This document shows positions 1 through 7,208 of a stretch of 64,000 nt of DNA, in pieces. Made by a program: the position numbers and the translations under genes. The stretch covers positions 1-64,000 of the forward strand of contig NZ_JAHKNG010000019.1 of NCBI RefSeq assembly GCF_018860165.1, written 5' to 3'. The first letter of the stretch is position 1; every line of letters starts with the position of its first letter. The stretch is from Paracoccus marinaquae (lineage in GTDB: Bacteria > Pseudomonadota > Alphaproteobacteria > Rhodobacterales > Rhodobacteraceae). Below the pieces are notes generated by a model. It ran no database searches. It worked only from the letters and a program-made list of their open reading frames with translations, and was not told the origin of the DNA.

Positions 1-94
1 GAACACCATACGGGCCCGCGGCATGACCAAGGCCGCATCAGAGGCCGGACACATGTCAGCACCCGGTGACGCGCGGAAAGCAGCTCTGAAATTA

Positions 95-110
95 CCCCTT
101 GCGCAAGGGG
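95..110. repeat. 16-bp perfect palindrome in left-edge spacer
   Basis: The palindrome ccccttgcgcaagggg lies in the roughly 200-bp stretch before the first clear gene and is followed by an AT-rich patch near 120-140. On the minus strand an open frame could start near 54 and run off the left edge, so the palindrome and AT patch could be its control region. That frame is too short to identify. I see no other gene in 1-200. Confidence 0.35.
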
Positions 111-200
111 CGGTTACACATGTTGCATAAATAAATAAACGAAGGGCGGTCCGAATTTGCCGCCTTCCCCTCAACTGTCAGGCGGGCGCAGGCAGCGCGG

Positions 201-635
201 TCAGGTCCAGATCGCCGGGTCGGCCAGTTCGATCGAGTTTCCGGCCGGATCGCGGAAATAGATCGAGCGCGCGCCGTTCGGCCAGCGAAAATCGGCTTCG
301 ATGACGATGCCGCTCGCAACAAGGTGTTCGCGCCAGACATCCAATGTCTCGGGCGCGGCGGCGAGGCAGAAATGACCGGGACCGCGTGCGCCATGGGGCG
401 GGACCGGCAAGCGGGCATCAGGGGCGGCCGGCCTTGCGGTCGCCTCGGCGCGAAAGACCAGAAGCACCTGCGGGCGCGGGCTGTCGGTCACGCGGAAAAA
501 GACATGCCGGCCGGGGACCGTCTGAAAGGCCTGAAGCCCGATCACCCCCTGCCAGAAGGCGGTCGCGGCCTCGAGGTCGTCGGCGTAAAGGGCCGTTTCC
601 AGCGTGCCCAGCAGGGGTGGGATCGGTTCCGTCAT
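201..635 (-). CDS. VOC-family (glyoxalase/dioxygenase fold) protein
   Basis: A 144-residue protein with the single paired beta-alpha-beta-beta-beta layout of the vicinal oxygen chelate family. An N-terminal LETALYADDLEAATAFW stretch is typical of the first module. A central GPGHF and a C-terminal YFRDPAGNSIEL place a His and a Glu where family members bind a metal. The family includes glyoxalase I, fosfomycin-resistance proteins and extradiol dioxygenases, and the substrate cannot be read from sequence. The ATG has GAGGG just upstream. It stands alone, divergent from the HNH gene. Confidence 0.85.
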   Translation of the reverse strand: MTEPIPPLLGTLETALYADDLEAATAFWQGVIGLQAFQTVPGRHVFFRVTDSPRPQVLLVFRAEATARPAAPDARLPVPPHGARGPGHFCLAAAPETLDVWREHLVASGIVIEADFRWPNGARSIYFRDPAGNSIELADPAIWT

Positions 636-818
636 GCCCTCAGACTGCCATTCCGGCGGGGCGCGGGCAATCTGTCATGGCGCTGTCACCAACAGGGGTT
701 AATTCATCCACAGATCGAGTACATCCGGGGGCTTGCCAGAGCCGAGACACGATATATAGTCGGCGGCAGGATTCCAAGAATGCGAAGGCAGTAGAGACGA
801 GGTCAGCGGGAAGGCGGC

Positions 819-1418
819 ATGCTGGACGAGCATCATCAGACGGACTTCCGGACGCAATTCGTGCGTGAGCCTGCGGGACTGCGCCATTTCCCGGCGCTGG
901 TCCTGAATGCCGACTACCGGCCGCTCAGTTACTATCCCCTGTCGCTCTGGCCCTGGCAGGAGGCGATCAAGGCGGTGTTCCTCGACCGCGTCCAGATCAT
1001 CGCCGAATATGAGGAGGTGGTGCGAAGTCAGCGCCAGGCATTCCGGATCCCCTCGGTCGTCGTTCTGAAAGATTATGTAAGACCCCAGAAGCGCGTGGCA
1101 TTCACGCGCTTCAATCTTTTTCTGCGGGACGAATTCTGCTGCCAGTATTGCGGCGCCAAGGGGGATCTGACCTTCGATCATGTCGTGCCACGCTCACGCG
1201 GGGGGGTGACCAGTTGGGAAAACGTCGTGGCCGCCTGTTCGCCCTGCAACCTGCGCAAGGCCAATCGCAGCCTGCGCCATTCCGGCCTGTCGCTGCGCCG
1301 CAAGCCGCGCCAGCCGACCCCGGAAGAGATGCATGCCGTGGGCCGGCGCTTTCCGCCCAACCACCTGCATGACAGCTGGATGGACTTCCTCTACTGGGAC
1401 GCCGAACTGGAAAGCTGA
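819..1418 (+). CDS. HNH endonuclease family protein
   Basis: A 199-residue protein. The C-terminal half holds a zinc-braced HNH nuclease core: CQYCG, then FDHVVPRSRGG with the catalytic His, then NVV and CSPCN as the second Cys pair. The N-terminal LVLNADYRPL and YPLSLWPWQEAI are characteristic of a common stand-alone bacterial HNH subfamily whose role is unsettled. The start follows an aagg-type ribosome site. The last 28 bases overlap the convergent DUF1638 gene. No restriction methylase or phage gene is adjacent, so a housekeeping or repair role is as likely as defence. Confidence 0.88.
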   Translation: MLDEHHQTDFRTQFVREPAGLRHFPALVLNADYRPLSYYPLSLWPWQEAIKAVFLDRVQIIAEYEEVVRSQRQAFRIPSVVVLKDYVRPQKRVAFTRFNLFLRDEFCCQYCGAKGDLTFDHVVPRSRGGVTSWENVVAACSPCNLRKANRSLRHSGLSLRRKPRQPTPEEMHAVGRRFPPNHLHDSWMDFLYWDAELES

Positions 1419-2032
1419 GCCAGGACGGCGGGCAGGTCGCCATAGCCGGTGGCGCGACGCTCATAGCGCAGGCCCAGCCGCGCGGCCGCCTCGGCCGCCT
1501 TGGCGTCCAGCGCCGGATCGTCGGTCTGGGCCAGATAGATCAGCCGCTCGTAATGGGCAAAATACATGTCGCGCAGCTCGGGATGCCGGTCCAGCCCCAT
1601 CGAACGCCAGACGAAAGCATCGAACTGGCGGACGAGGAAATCGGTCAGGTAGAAGGCGGTGAACTCATCCTCGGCGCGGGCGGCATGGGCTTCAAGCCCG
1701 TCGAAGAAGGCATAGCAATGCGGGCCGGGGATCATCTCGATGCCCAGCTCCGCGCAACGCGCCTGCAGCAACCCGCCGGTGCCGCAATCGGCATAGACGA
1801 CGATGATCCGGTCATAGCCGTCGCGGTGACGCCTCACCGCCGTTTCGACGGCATCGGGGATTCTTTCGGGGCGCAAATGCAGTTCGGCCGGCAGGCAATG
1901 CAGATCCAGATGCGACCAGCCATTCGCATCGCGGATCGCCAGCAGTTCGCGCGCCAAGGCACCGCAGGCCAGCATCAGGCATCGAGGCGGGGCGGAACCG
2001 GGGTCCGGGCGGGGCTCAGCCCTTGTGGTCAT
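1391..2032 (-). CDS. DUF1638 family protein
   Basis: A 213-residue protein recognised as DUF1638 by LACGALARELLAI near the N-terminus, IIVVYADCGTGG in the middle and GPHCYAFFDG further on. These three segments each carry a conserved Cys, which hints at metal or cofactor binding (inference). Family members often begin close to the LACGAL motif, so the start could be an internal Met about 19 residues in. The annotated start overlaps the end of the upstream small membrane protein gene by 17 bases, suggesting one operon. Biochemical function is not established. Confidence 0.8.
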   Translation of the reverse strand: MTTRAEPRPDPGSAPPRCLMLACGALARELLAIRDANGWSHLDLHCLPAELHLRPERIPDAVETAVRRHRDGYDRIIVVYADCGTGGLLQARCAELGIEMIPGPHCYAFFDGLEAHAARAEDEFTAFYLTDFLVRQFDAFVWRSMGLDRHPELRDMYFAHYERLIYLAQTDDPALDAKAAEAAARLGLRYERRATGYGDLPAVLAQLSSSASQ

Positions 2033-2189
2033 GTCCGTTGCGATGGCCCAGATGCACCAGTGCCGCGGCGCTGAGCGCGATCAGCACGAGGGCAAGTTCC
2101 GGCACCCCGGTCGCAATGGACGCCCAGAGCGTTAGGAAAGCCGCCACGAGGACGGCCATGATCAGCAACAGAAAATGCGGCAATGGCAT
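2016..2189 (-). CDS. Small two-helix membrane protein
   Basis: A 57-residue protein starting MPLPHFLLLIMAVL, with two hydrophobic segments and a polar His-rich tail (LGHRNGHDHKG). A longer in-frame extension exists, but the ATG at 2189 is preceded by GAGGAG at good spacing, so I chose the short form. It overlaps the DUF1638 start by 17 bases and is probably cotranscribed with it. I do not recognise the family. The terminal His cluster could bind a metal, but this is inference. The 200 bp upstream hold no gene. Confidence 0.6.
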   Translation of the reverse strand: MPLPHFLLLIMAVLVAAFLTLWASIATGVPELALVLIALSAAALVHLGHRNGHDHKG

Positions 2190-2391
2190 GACATGTAACT
2201 CCTCGCCTTCAATATGGGCGCGGGACGGCCACTTGAAAAGCCTGCGCAGACAATTCGCGCGAATTTCGGCCGCCCGGACCTGCGGACCGACCCGGCGACT
2301 GCCCCGCAATCCGGCAGACGGCGCCCGCGCCGCCCAGTCGCTGCCAGTCCCTGCCGGTCTTCAGGCATCCGCCGCCCGGTGATTCGGGACT

Positions 2392-3027
2392 CTACCAGCG
2401 CAGCAGATAACGTCCCATCAGCGCGCCGGCGGCACCGACGATCAGGATCGCAAGACCGTACCAGGTCAGGAAGAACAGCGGCGAATCCTCGTTGCAGTGC
2501 AGCGCGTAGAGGGCGGCGCTCAGGCCGCCGACCCCCAGCCCCAGCAAGCCGCCGCTGCGCATGGGCGCCGGGCTGGCCCCCGCGCGCAGCACCATCAGGC
2601 CCAGCCCCAGCGGCACCGCCGAGATCAGGGTGATCGTGGTCAGGCAGATCACCAGCGAATTCCCCCGCATTTCCGGCCAGAGCGTACCGGGCGCCGCCGC
2701 AAGCATCGACAGGATCAGCCAGATCGCGCCCGCCGCCAGCGCCGCGGCGACCAGATGCTGCGCCGGCACGCGCCGCGGCTGCGGTCGCGTCAGCCGCAGC
2801 GCGGCGCGCAGCGCCGGCAGCGCGATGGCCAGCGGCAGCAACCATTTCATCAGCACCACCGGATCGCCAAGCGCCGCCACCAGATCGGCCCGGATCCCGA
2901 GGATCGACAGCGCGACCGTGGCCGAACCCAGCAAGGCCAGTCCGGACCACAGGAAAAGGCGCGGCGCCACCGCCTGCGGCGGGGTATCGTCCTGCGCCAG
3001 AAGATCGATCAGGCATTCGGTCTTCAC
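2392..3027 (-). CDS. nrsF: Membrane anti-sigma factor, DUF1109/NrsF type
   Basis: A 211-residue protein with about six membrane helices after a short cytoplasmic N-terminus (KTECLIDLLAQ). This is the layout of DUF1109 anti-sigma factors such as Caulobacter NrsF. The GTG start overlaps the sigma-factor stop (GTGA) and has AGGAGG seven bases upstream. Two cysteines, C128 in NSLVICLT and C178 in LHCNED, are 50 residues apart. As I recall, Caulobacter NrsF has two cysteines at the same spacing that are needed for its metal response. Predicted role: hold the ECF sigma at the membrane until metal or oxidative stress. Confidence 0.85.
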   Translation of the reverse strand: MKTECLIDLLAQDDTPPQAVAPRLFLWSGLALLGSATVALSILGIRADLVAALGDPVVLMKWLLPLAIALPALRAALRLTRPQPRRVPAQHLVAAALAAGAIWLILSMLAAAPGTLWPEMRGNSLVICLTTITLISAVPLGLGLMVLRAGASPAPMRSGGLLGLGVGGLSAALYALHCNEDSPLFFLTWYGLAILIVGAAGALMGRYLLRW

Positions 3028-3581
3028 TGGCCGTCCTCCTGCCTCAGCCTTGCCAGCCGCTGCAGGGCGCGGTGCAGCGCCACCCGCAGCGCCCCCGGCG
3101 ACAGGCCGAGCCGGGCGCCGCATTCGGCCTGCCCGCGCTCCTCCAGCGCAAGACAGCGCAGCAGCGCGGCATCGCGTGCGGGCAGCCGGTCGATCAGGGT
3201 CGCCGCATCGCGCCTCTCGATCCCGTCCGGTTCCGGTGCGGCCTCCAGCGTCTCGGCAAAATCCTCGACCGGCAGATGCACGGCCCGCCCACGGCGGCGA
3301 AAGGCATCGACCAGCTTGTGACGGGCGATCGCATAGACCCAGGGGCGCAGCGGCTGATCGCTGTCCCAAGTGGCCCGCTTCAGATGAATCGCCATCAATG
3401 TCTCCTGCACCACATCCTCGCACCAGCCATCGTCCATGCCGCCGGCACGCGCCCGGATCAGCCCGCGCAGCACCGGCGCCATCCGGGTCAGCAACAGCCG
3501 ATAGGCCGGCCGATCGCCCGCCATGGCGGCGCGCATCAGTTCCGACCAACCCGGTCCGGCCTCTCCGCCGTCATGTCCCAT
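3024..3581 (-). CDS. sigF: ECF sigma factor, SigF-like
   Basis: A 185-residue ECF sigma factor. Region 2 contains DVVQETLMAIHLKR followed by PWVYAIARHKLVDAFRRR; region 4 contains LPARDAALLRCLALEE and a helix-turn-helix ending VALHRALQRL. It is directly coupled to a DUF1109 anti-sigma and divergent from a buf operon, the arrangement of Caulobacter SigF-NrsF. A GTG one codon upstream (3584) is an alternative start. The predicted promoter ends so close to the start that the mRNA may be nearly leaderless. It probably drives its own operon and bufABC-doxX. Confidence 0.88.
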   Translation of the reverse strand: MGHDGGEAGPGWSELMRAAMAGDRPAYRLLLTRMAPVLRGLIRARAGGMDDGWCEDVVQETLMAIHLKRATWDSDQPLRPWVYAIARHKLVDAFRRRGRAVHLPVEDFAETLEAAPEPDGIERRDAATLIDRLPARDAALLRCLALEERGQAECGARLGLSPGALRVALHRALQRLARLRQEDGQ

Positions 3582-3591
3582 CACCTGTCCC

Positions 3592-3617
3592 TACGTCTGA
3601 CCCCGCCCCGGCGTTAC
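3592..3617 (-). promoter_or_regulatory. Predicted ECF promoter of sigma/anti-sigma operon
   Basis: On the minus strand GTAACG (3617-3612) is followed after exactly 16 bases by CGTA (3595-3592). It differs by one base in the -10 from the promoter facing bufA. As I recall, SigF promoters in Caulobacter follow GTAACC-N16-CGAA. The transcript would start within a few bases of the sigma-factor start codon. Confidence 0.6.
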
Positions 3618-3662
3618 ACCATCAGGCCACGCCCCTGCGCATATCACGACTTCGTGAGGGCG

Positions 3663-3688
3663 GTAACGCCGCCTGCCGCCCCGCCGAA
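3663..3688 (+). promoter_or_regulatory. Predicted ECF promoter of buf operon
   Basis: GTAACG (3663-3668), 16 bases, then CGAA (3685-3688), about 50 bases before the bufA start. Element and spacing match the promoter on the opposite strand of the same spacer, as expected when one ECF sigma drives both directions. Confidence 0.68.
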
Positions 3689-3738
3689 TGGCCCGGTGGG
3701 ACGGCGATGCCGCCCGTTCAGCAACGAGGAGTGAGAAG

Positions 3739-4026
3739 ATGAGCCCGAAACTTGCAGCCGCCATCGCCACCGCCATCGGTCTGGCCGCCGCCGCCGCCCA
3801 TGCCCAGGACGCCATGGACGACATGGCCAGCGATGAGATGGAAAAATGCTACGGCGTCGCCATGGCGGGCCAGAACGACTGCGCCGCCGGTCCCGGCACC
3901 ACCTGCGCCGGCACCGCGACCATGGATTATCAGGGCAATGCCTGGAAGCTGGTTCCGGCCGGCACCTGCACCGGCATCGAAACCCCGGCCGGCCATAACG
4001 GCGCGCTGGAGCCGATCGAGATGTAA
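3739..4026 (+). CDS. bufA: BufA-type RiPP precursor (DUF2282), bufferin
   Basis: A 95-residue preprotein. A signal peptide runs to about AHA-QDA (residues 20-23), followed by a short acidic linker and a core with four cysteines: C37 in EKCYGVA, C48 in GQNDCA, C56 in TTCAG and C77 in PAGTC. This is the DUF2282 pattern. Known family members are modified by a DUF692 enzyme on cysteines and bind copper in the periplasm (bufferins; also the gold-induced gig operon). The chosen ATG has GAGGAG seven bases upstream; a longer frame upstream has no such site. It is the first gene of the operon. Confidence 0.87.
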   Translation: MSPKLAAAIATAIGLAAAAAHAQDAMDDMASDEMEKCYGVAMAGQNDCAAGPGTTCAGTATMDYQGNAWKLVPAGTCTGIETPAGHNGALEPIEM

Positions 4027-4084
4027 TGCCCTGCGGGCGGGCACGCGGCCCGCCCGATCCAGCCCCTGTCTTTATGAGGTCGCC

Positions 4085-4927
4085 ATGCCCCTGCCCCTCG
4101 CCTCCGGCCTCGGCTTCAAGCCGCAGCATTTCCCGGCCATCCGCGACGGCCGCCCCGATCTGGGGTTCTTCGAGATCCATGCCGAGAACTACATGGGCGC
4201 GGGCGGTGCCCCCCATGCCATGCTGCGCGCGATCAGGCAGGATTACGCGCTGTCGATCCACGGCGTCGGTCTGTCGATCGGCGGACCGGCGCTGGACGAA
4301 ACCCATCTCGCCCGCGTCAGGACGCTGTGCGACCGCTATGAGCCGGACAGCTTTTCCGAGCATCTCGCCTGGTCCAGCCATGGCGCCGAATATCTGAACG
4401 ATCTGCTGCCCCTGCCCTATACGCGGCACACCCTTGATCGCGTCTGCGATCATGTGGACCGGGTGCAGGAGGCGCTGGGCCGGCGCCTGCTGCTGGAAAA
4501 CCCGGCCACCTATGTGATCTTCGCGCAGAGCGAGATGCCCGAGGCCGAATTCCTGACCCGGATCGCGGCGCGCACCGGCTGCGGGCTGCTGCTGGACATC
4601 AACAACGTCTTCGTCAGCTGCACCAACCACCGCACCGATCCGCTGGCCTATCTGGATGCCTTTCCGCTGGATCGGGTGGGCGAGATTCATCTGGGCGGCC
4701 ATGACGAGGAAGACCTGCCCTCGGGGCCGCTGCTGATCGACTCGCATGGGCGGGCGGTGGCGGAACCGGTCTGGGCCCTCTATGCCGCGCTTCTGGATCG
4801 CAGCGGGCCGCAGCCGACGCTGATCGAATGGGACAATGACGTGCCCGACTGGCCGGCACTGGCCGCCGAGGCCGCCCGCGCCGAGGCGATGATCGCGGAT
4901 CGGAGGCACCATGCTGCAGCCGAGTGA
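4085..4927 (+). CDS. bufB: BufB-type MNIO (DUF692) RiPP-modifying enzyme
   Basis: A 280-residue TIM-barrel protein of the multinuclear non-heme iron oxidase family. Likely iron ligands are visible: H59 (SIHGVGLS), E138 (LLLENP), D171 and an adjacent Asn (LLLDINNVF), H202 and H206 (EIHLGGHDE) and E248 (LIEWD). Relatives oxidise precursor cysteines to oxazolone/thioamide or thiooxazole groups. The start has gaggt close upstream; 58 bases separate it from bufA and its end overlaps bufC by 17 bases. Predicted to modify BufA before export. Confidence 0.9.
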   Translation: MPLPLASGLGFKPQHFPAIRDGRPDLGFFEIHAENYMGAGGAPHAMLRAIRQDYALSIHGVGLSIGGPALDETHLARVRTLCDRYEPDSFSEHLAWSSHGAEYLNDLLPLPYTRHTLDRVCDHVDRVQEALGRRLLLENPATYVIFAQSEMPEAEFLTRIAARTGCGLLLDINNVFVSCTNHRTDPLAYLDAFPLDRVGEIHLGGHDEEDLPSGPLLIDSHGRAVAEPVWALYAALLDRSGPQPTLIEWDNDVPDWPALAAEAARAEAMIADRRHHAAAE

Positions 4928-5630
4928 CATCACCCCGGATGTCCGCGCGGCACTGGCGGGCGGGCCGGTGCCGGGCTTCATCACCGCGCGGCACCCGGCT
5001 GAGGCGGAACGACGCTTCGCCGTCTATCGCAACAACATCGCCCACAGCCTGCGCGAGGCGCTTGCCCGCCGCTTTCCGGTCATCCGGCGTCTGGTCGGCG
5101 CCGGGTTCTTCGGAGCGATGGCCGCCGAATTCATCGCCCGGCACCCGCCCCGCTCGCCGGTCCTGCAGGAATGGGGCGGCGATTTTCCGCATTTCCTCGG
5201 GCTTTTCGCGCCGGTCGCAACCCTGCCCTATCTGGGCGATGTCGCGCGGATCGAATGGGCGCGCGGCCAGGCCTATCACGCAGCCGACGCGCGCCCCTTG
5301 CCGCCCGAGCGGCTGGACGGGTCCGAACCGCTGCGCCTGCATCCGTCATTGCAACTGCTGCTGCTGAACCATCCGGCGGCAAGCATCTGGCAGGCCAACC
5401 AGCCGGGTCGGGATGGCCGGCTGCGCGCCACGGGGGCCGAAACGGCACTGATCTGGCGCCGCCCGGATTTCGAGGTCCGCGTGGCATCGCTGGCGCCGCT
5501 GGAGGCTGGGTTCATCGCGGCCCTGATGGGCGGGCGGACGCTGGAAACGGCCACGCTGCTGACCGATCCGGTGCCGATGCTGACGCTGCTGCTGCGCGAC
5601 GGCCTGATCTGCGGGGCAGAGGACGAATGA
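4911..5630 (+). CDS. bufC: BufC-type partner protein (DUF2063)
   Basis: A 239-residue protein with the DUF2063 N-terminal helical region ([18 protein letters not shown], then FPVIRRLVG) and a C-terminal domain that in relatives serves as precursor recognition element. MNIO enzymes of this group need such a partner to dock the precursor. It overlaps bufB by 17 bases and doxX by 4, indicating tight translational coupling. There is no signal peptide, consistent with action in the cytoplasm with BufB. Confidence 0.88.
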   Translation: MLQPSDITPDVRAALAGGPVPGFITARHPAEAERRFAVYRNNIAHSLREALARRFPVIRRLVGAGFFGAMAAEFIARHPPRSPVLQEWGGDFPHFLGLFAPVATLPYLGDVARIEWARGQAYHAADARPLPPERLDGSEPLRLHPSLQLLLLNHPAASIWQANQPGRDGRLRATGAETALIWRRPDFEVRVASLAPLEAGFIAALMGGRTLETATLLTDPVPMLTLLLRDGLICGAEDE

Positions 5631-6094
5631 TGACGACATCTCCCCGGGGCATAGGCCTGGTCGCGCCGATCCGACGGCTGAACGAACGCGCCGGCCATAT
5701 CCCCTTCGCACTGGTCGGGCTGGCGGCGCGGCTGTTTCCTGCGGCGGTATTCTGGACCAGCGGGCGCACCAAGCTGGACGGGCTGACGCTGAAACCTTCG
5801 ACGCTCTACCTGTTTCAGAACGATTATGCGCTGCCCCTGATCCCGCCCGGCCTTGCCGCAAGGCTGGCCACAACAGCGGAACATCTGTTCCCTGTCCTGC
5901 TGCTGCTGGGATTGATGACGCGGATGTCGGCGCTGGCCCTGCTCGGCATGACGGCGGTGATCCAGATCTTCGTCTATCCCTCGGCATGGCAGATCCACGG
6001 GCTGTGGGCGGCCTGTTTCCTGATCCTCATCGCCCGCGGCCCGGGAAGCTGGTCGCTGGACGCAGCCCTCGGCCTCGACCGGGACGCTGGCTGA
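5627..6094 (+). CDS. DoxX family membrane protein of buf operon
   Basis: A 155-residue protein with about four membrane helices. Features are [26 protein letters not shown] near the first helix, [23 protein letters not shown] in the middle and a C-terminal helix around [12 protein letters not shown] (quoted only in part). DoxX proteins commonly end buf/gig operons; their role is unclear, and redox or quinone-linked functions have been proposed. The start overlaps the bufC stop (ATGA). A second Met follows directly, so the start may be one codon later. Confidence 0.85.
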   Translation: MMTTSPRGIGLVAPIRRLNERAGHIPFALVGLAARLFPAAVFWTSGRTKLDGLTLKPSTLYLFQNDYALPLIPPGLAARLATTAEHLFPVLLLLGLMTRMSALALLGMTAVIQIFVYPSAWQIHGLWAACFLILIARGPGSWSLDAALGLDRDAG

Positions 6095-6182
6095 GACCCG
6101 CAGGACCGAAGCCCCCACCTTCCCTGCGGAAATATCCCAAGGAGGAGCGGTCGCCGACCCCATCGAGGGGCCGGCAACCGCC

Positions 6183-6199
6183 GGGGGGCAAGGCCCCCC
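6183..6199. terminator. GC-rich hairpin between convergent doxX and dapA
   Basis: A seven-pair stem GGGGGGC/GCCCCCC with a three-base loop lies between the ends of two convergent genes. There is no T tract on either side, so intrinsic termination is uncertain. Confidence 0.4.
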
Positions 6200-6223
6200 G
6201 CGCCCGGATTCGCAGCGACGCGC

Positions 6224-7099
6224 CTAGATCAGGCCGGCATGCACCAGCGCCGCGTCGATCAGGCGGCGCGTGGGATCGGTCAGCGGCACCAACGGCAGGC
6301 GCACACGCTCATCGCAGAGCCCCAGCCGGGCCATGGCGTATTTCGCACCGACCAGCCCCGGCTCGACGAAGATCGCGTGATGCAAGGGCATCAGCCGGTC
6401 CTGATAGTCCAGTGCCGCGGCGTAGTCGCCGCGCAGCGTCGCCTCCTGGAACTCGGCGCAGAGCTTCGGCGCGACATTGGCGGTCACGCTGATGCAGCCG
6501 ACACCACCATGGGCGTTGAAGCCAAGCGCAGTCGCATCCTCGCCCGACAGCTGGATGAAATCCGCGCCGCAGGTGATTCGCTGCTGGCTCACCCGCTCGA
6601 GCCGGCCGGTCGCGTCCTTCACGCCCACGATCTGCGGCAGTTGCGACAGCACGCCCATGGTCTCGGGGCTCATGTCGATGACCGAGCGGCCGGGAATGTT
6701 GTAGATGATGATCGGCAGGTCCACCGCCTCGGCCAGCGCCGTGTAATGCGCGATCAGGCCGGCCTGGGTGGGCTTGTTGTAATAGGGCGTCACCACCAGC
6801 GCGGCATTGGCCCCGACCTCTGCGGCGTGGCGCAGAAGCCCGATCCCCTCGCGGGTCGAGTTCGATCCGGCCCCGGCGATCACCGGGACGCGCCCGGCGG
6901 CGGCCTTGATCACCTCTTCGACGACCAGCCGGTGTTCGTCATGGGTCAGGGTCGGGCTCTCGCCGGTGGTGCCGACCGGCACGAGGCCGTGGCTGCCCTG
7001 ATCGACATGCCATTCGACCAGCTTTTTCAGCGTGTTCAGATCCAGTTCGCCGTCCGCGGTGAACGGCGTGATCAGTGCGGGCATCGACCCTTTGAACAT
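6224..7099 (-). CDS. dapA: 4-hydroxy-tetrahydrodipicolinate synthase
   Basis: A 291-residue enzyme condensing pyruvate with aspartate semialdehyde, the first committed step of lysine and diaminopimelate synthesis. The Schiff-base lysine is K161 in GVKDATG. T44 and T45 (VGTTGE), Y133 and R138 (YNIPGR) complete the active site. Length and motifs are typical. The start has AAGGAG upstream. The gene is divergent from the lytic transglycosylase, so two cell-wall functions share a spacer of about 110 bp. Confidence 0.97.
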   Translation of the reverse strand: MFKGSMPALITPFTADGELDLNTLKKLVEWHVDQGSHGLVPVGTTGESPTLTHDEHRLVVEEVIKAAAGRVPVIAGAGSNSTREGIGLLRHAAEVGANAALVVTPYYNKPTQAGLIAHYTALAEAVDLPIIIYNIPGRSVIDMSPETMGVLSQLPQIVGVKDATGRLERVSQQRITCGADFIQLSGEDATALGFNAHGGVGCISVTANVAPKLCAEFQEATLRGDYAAALDYQDRLMPLHHAIFVEPGLVGAKYAMARLGLCDERVRLPLVPLTDPTRRLIDAALVHAGLI

Positions 7100-7208
7100 G
7101 ACACGCTCCTTGATGATCTTCGATTGTCGCGCCTAACTATCGCCGGGCGCGGGACTTGCCAAGGATGTGAATTGCTTCCCCGTGCCACGACGGCGACACA
7201 GGTGGGTG

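Noticed and set aside
1-54. Leftward CDS starting near 54
   Set aside because: Too short to identify before the edge and no ribosome site is visible.
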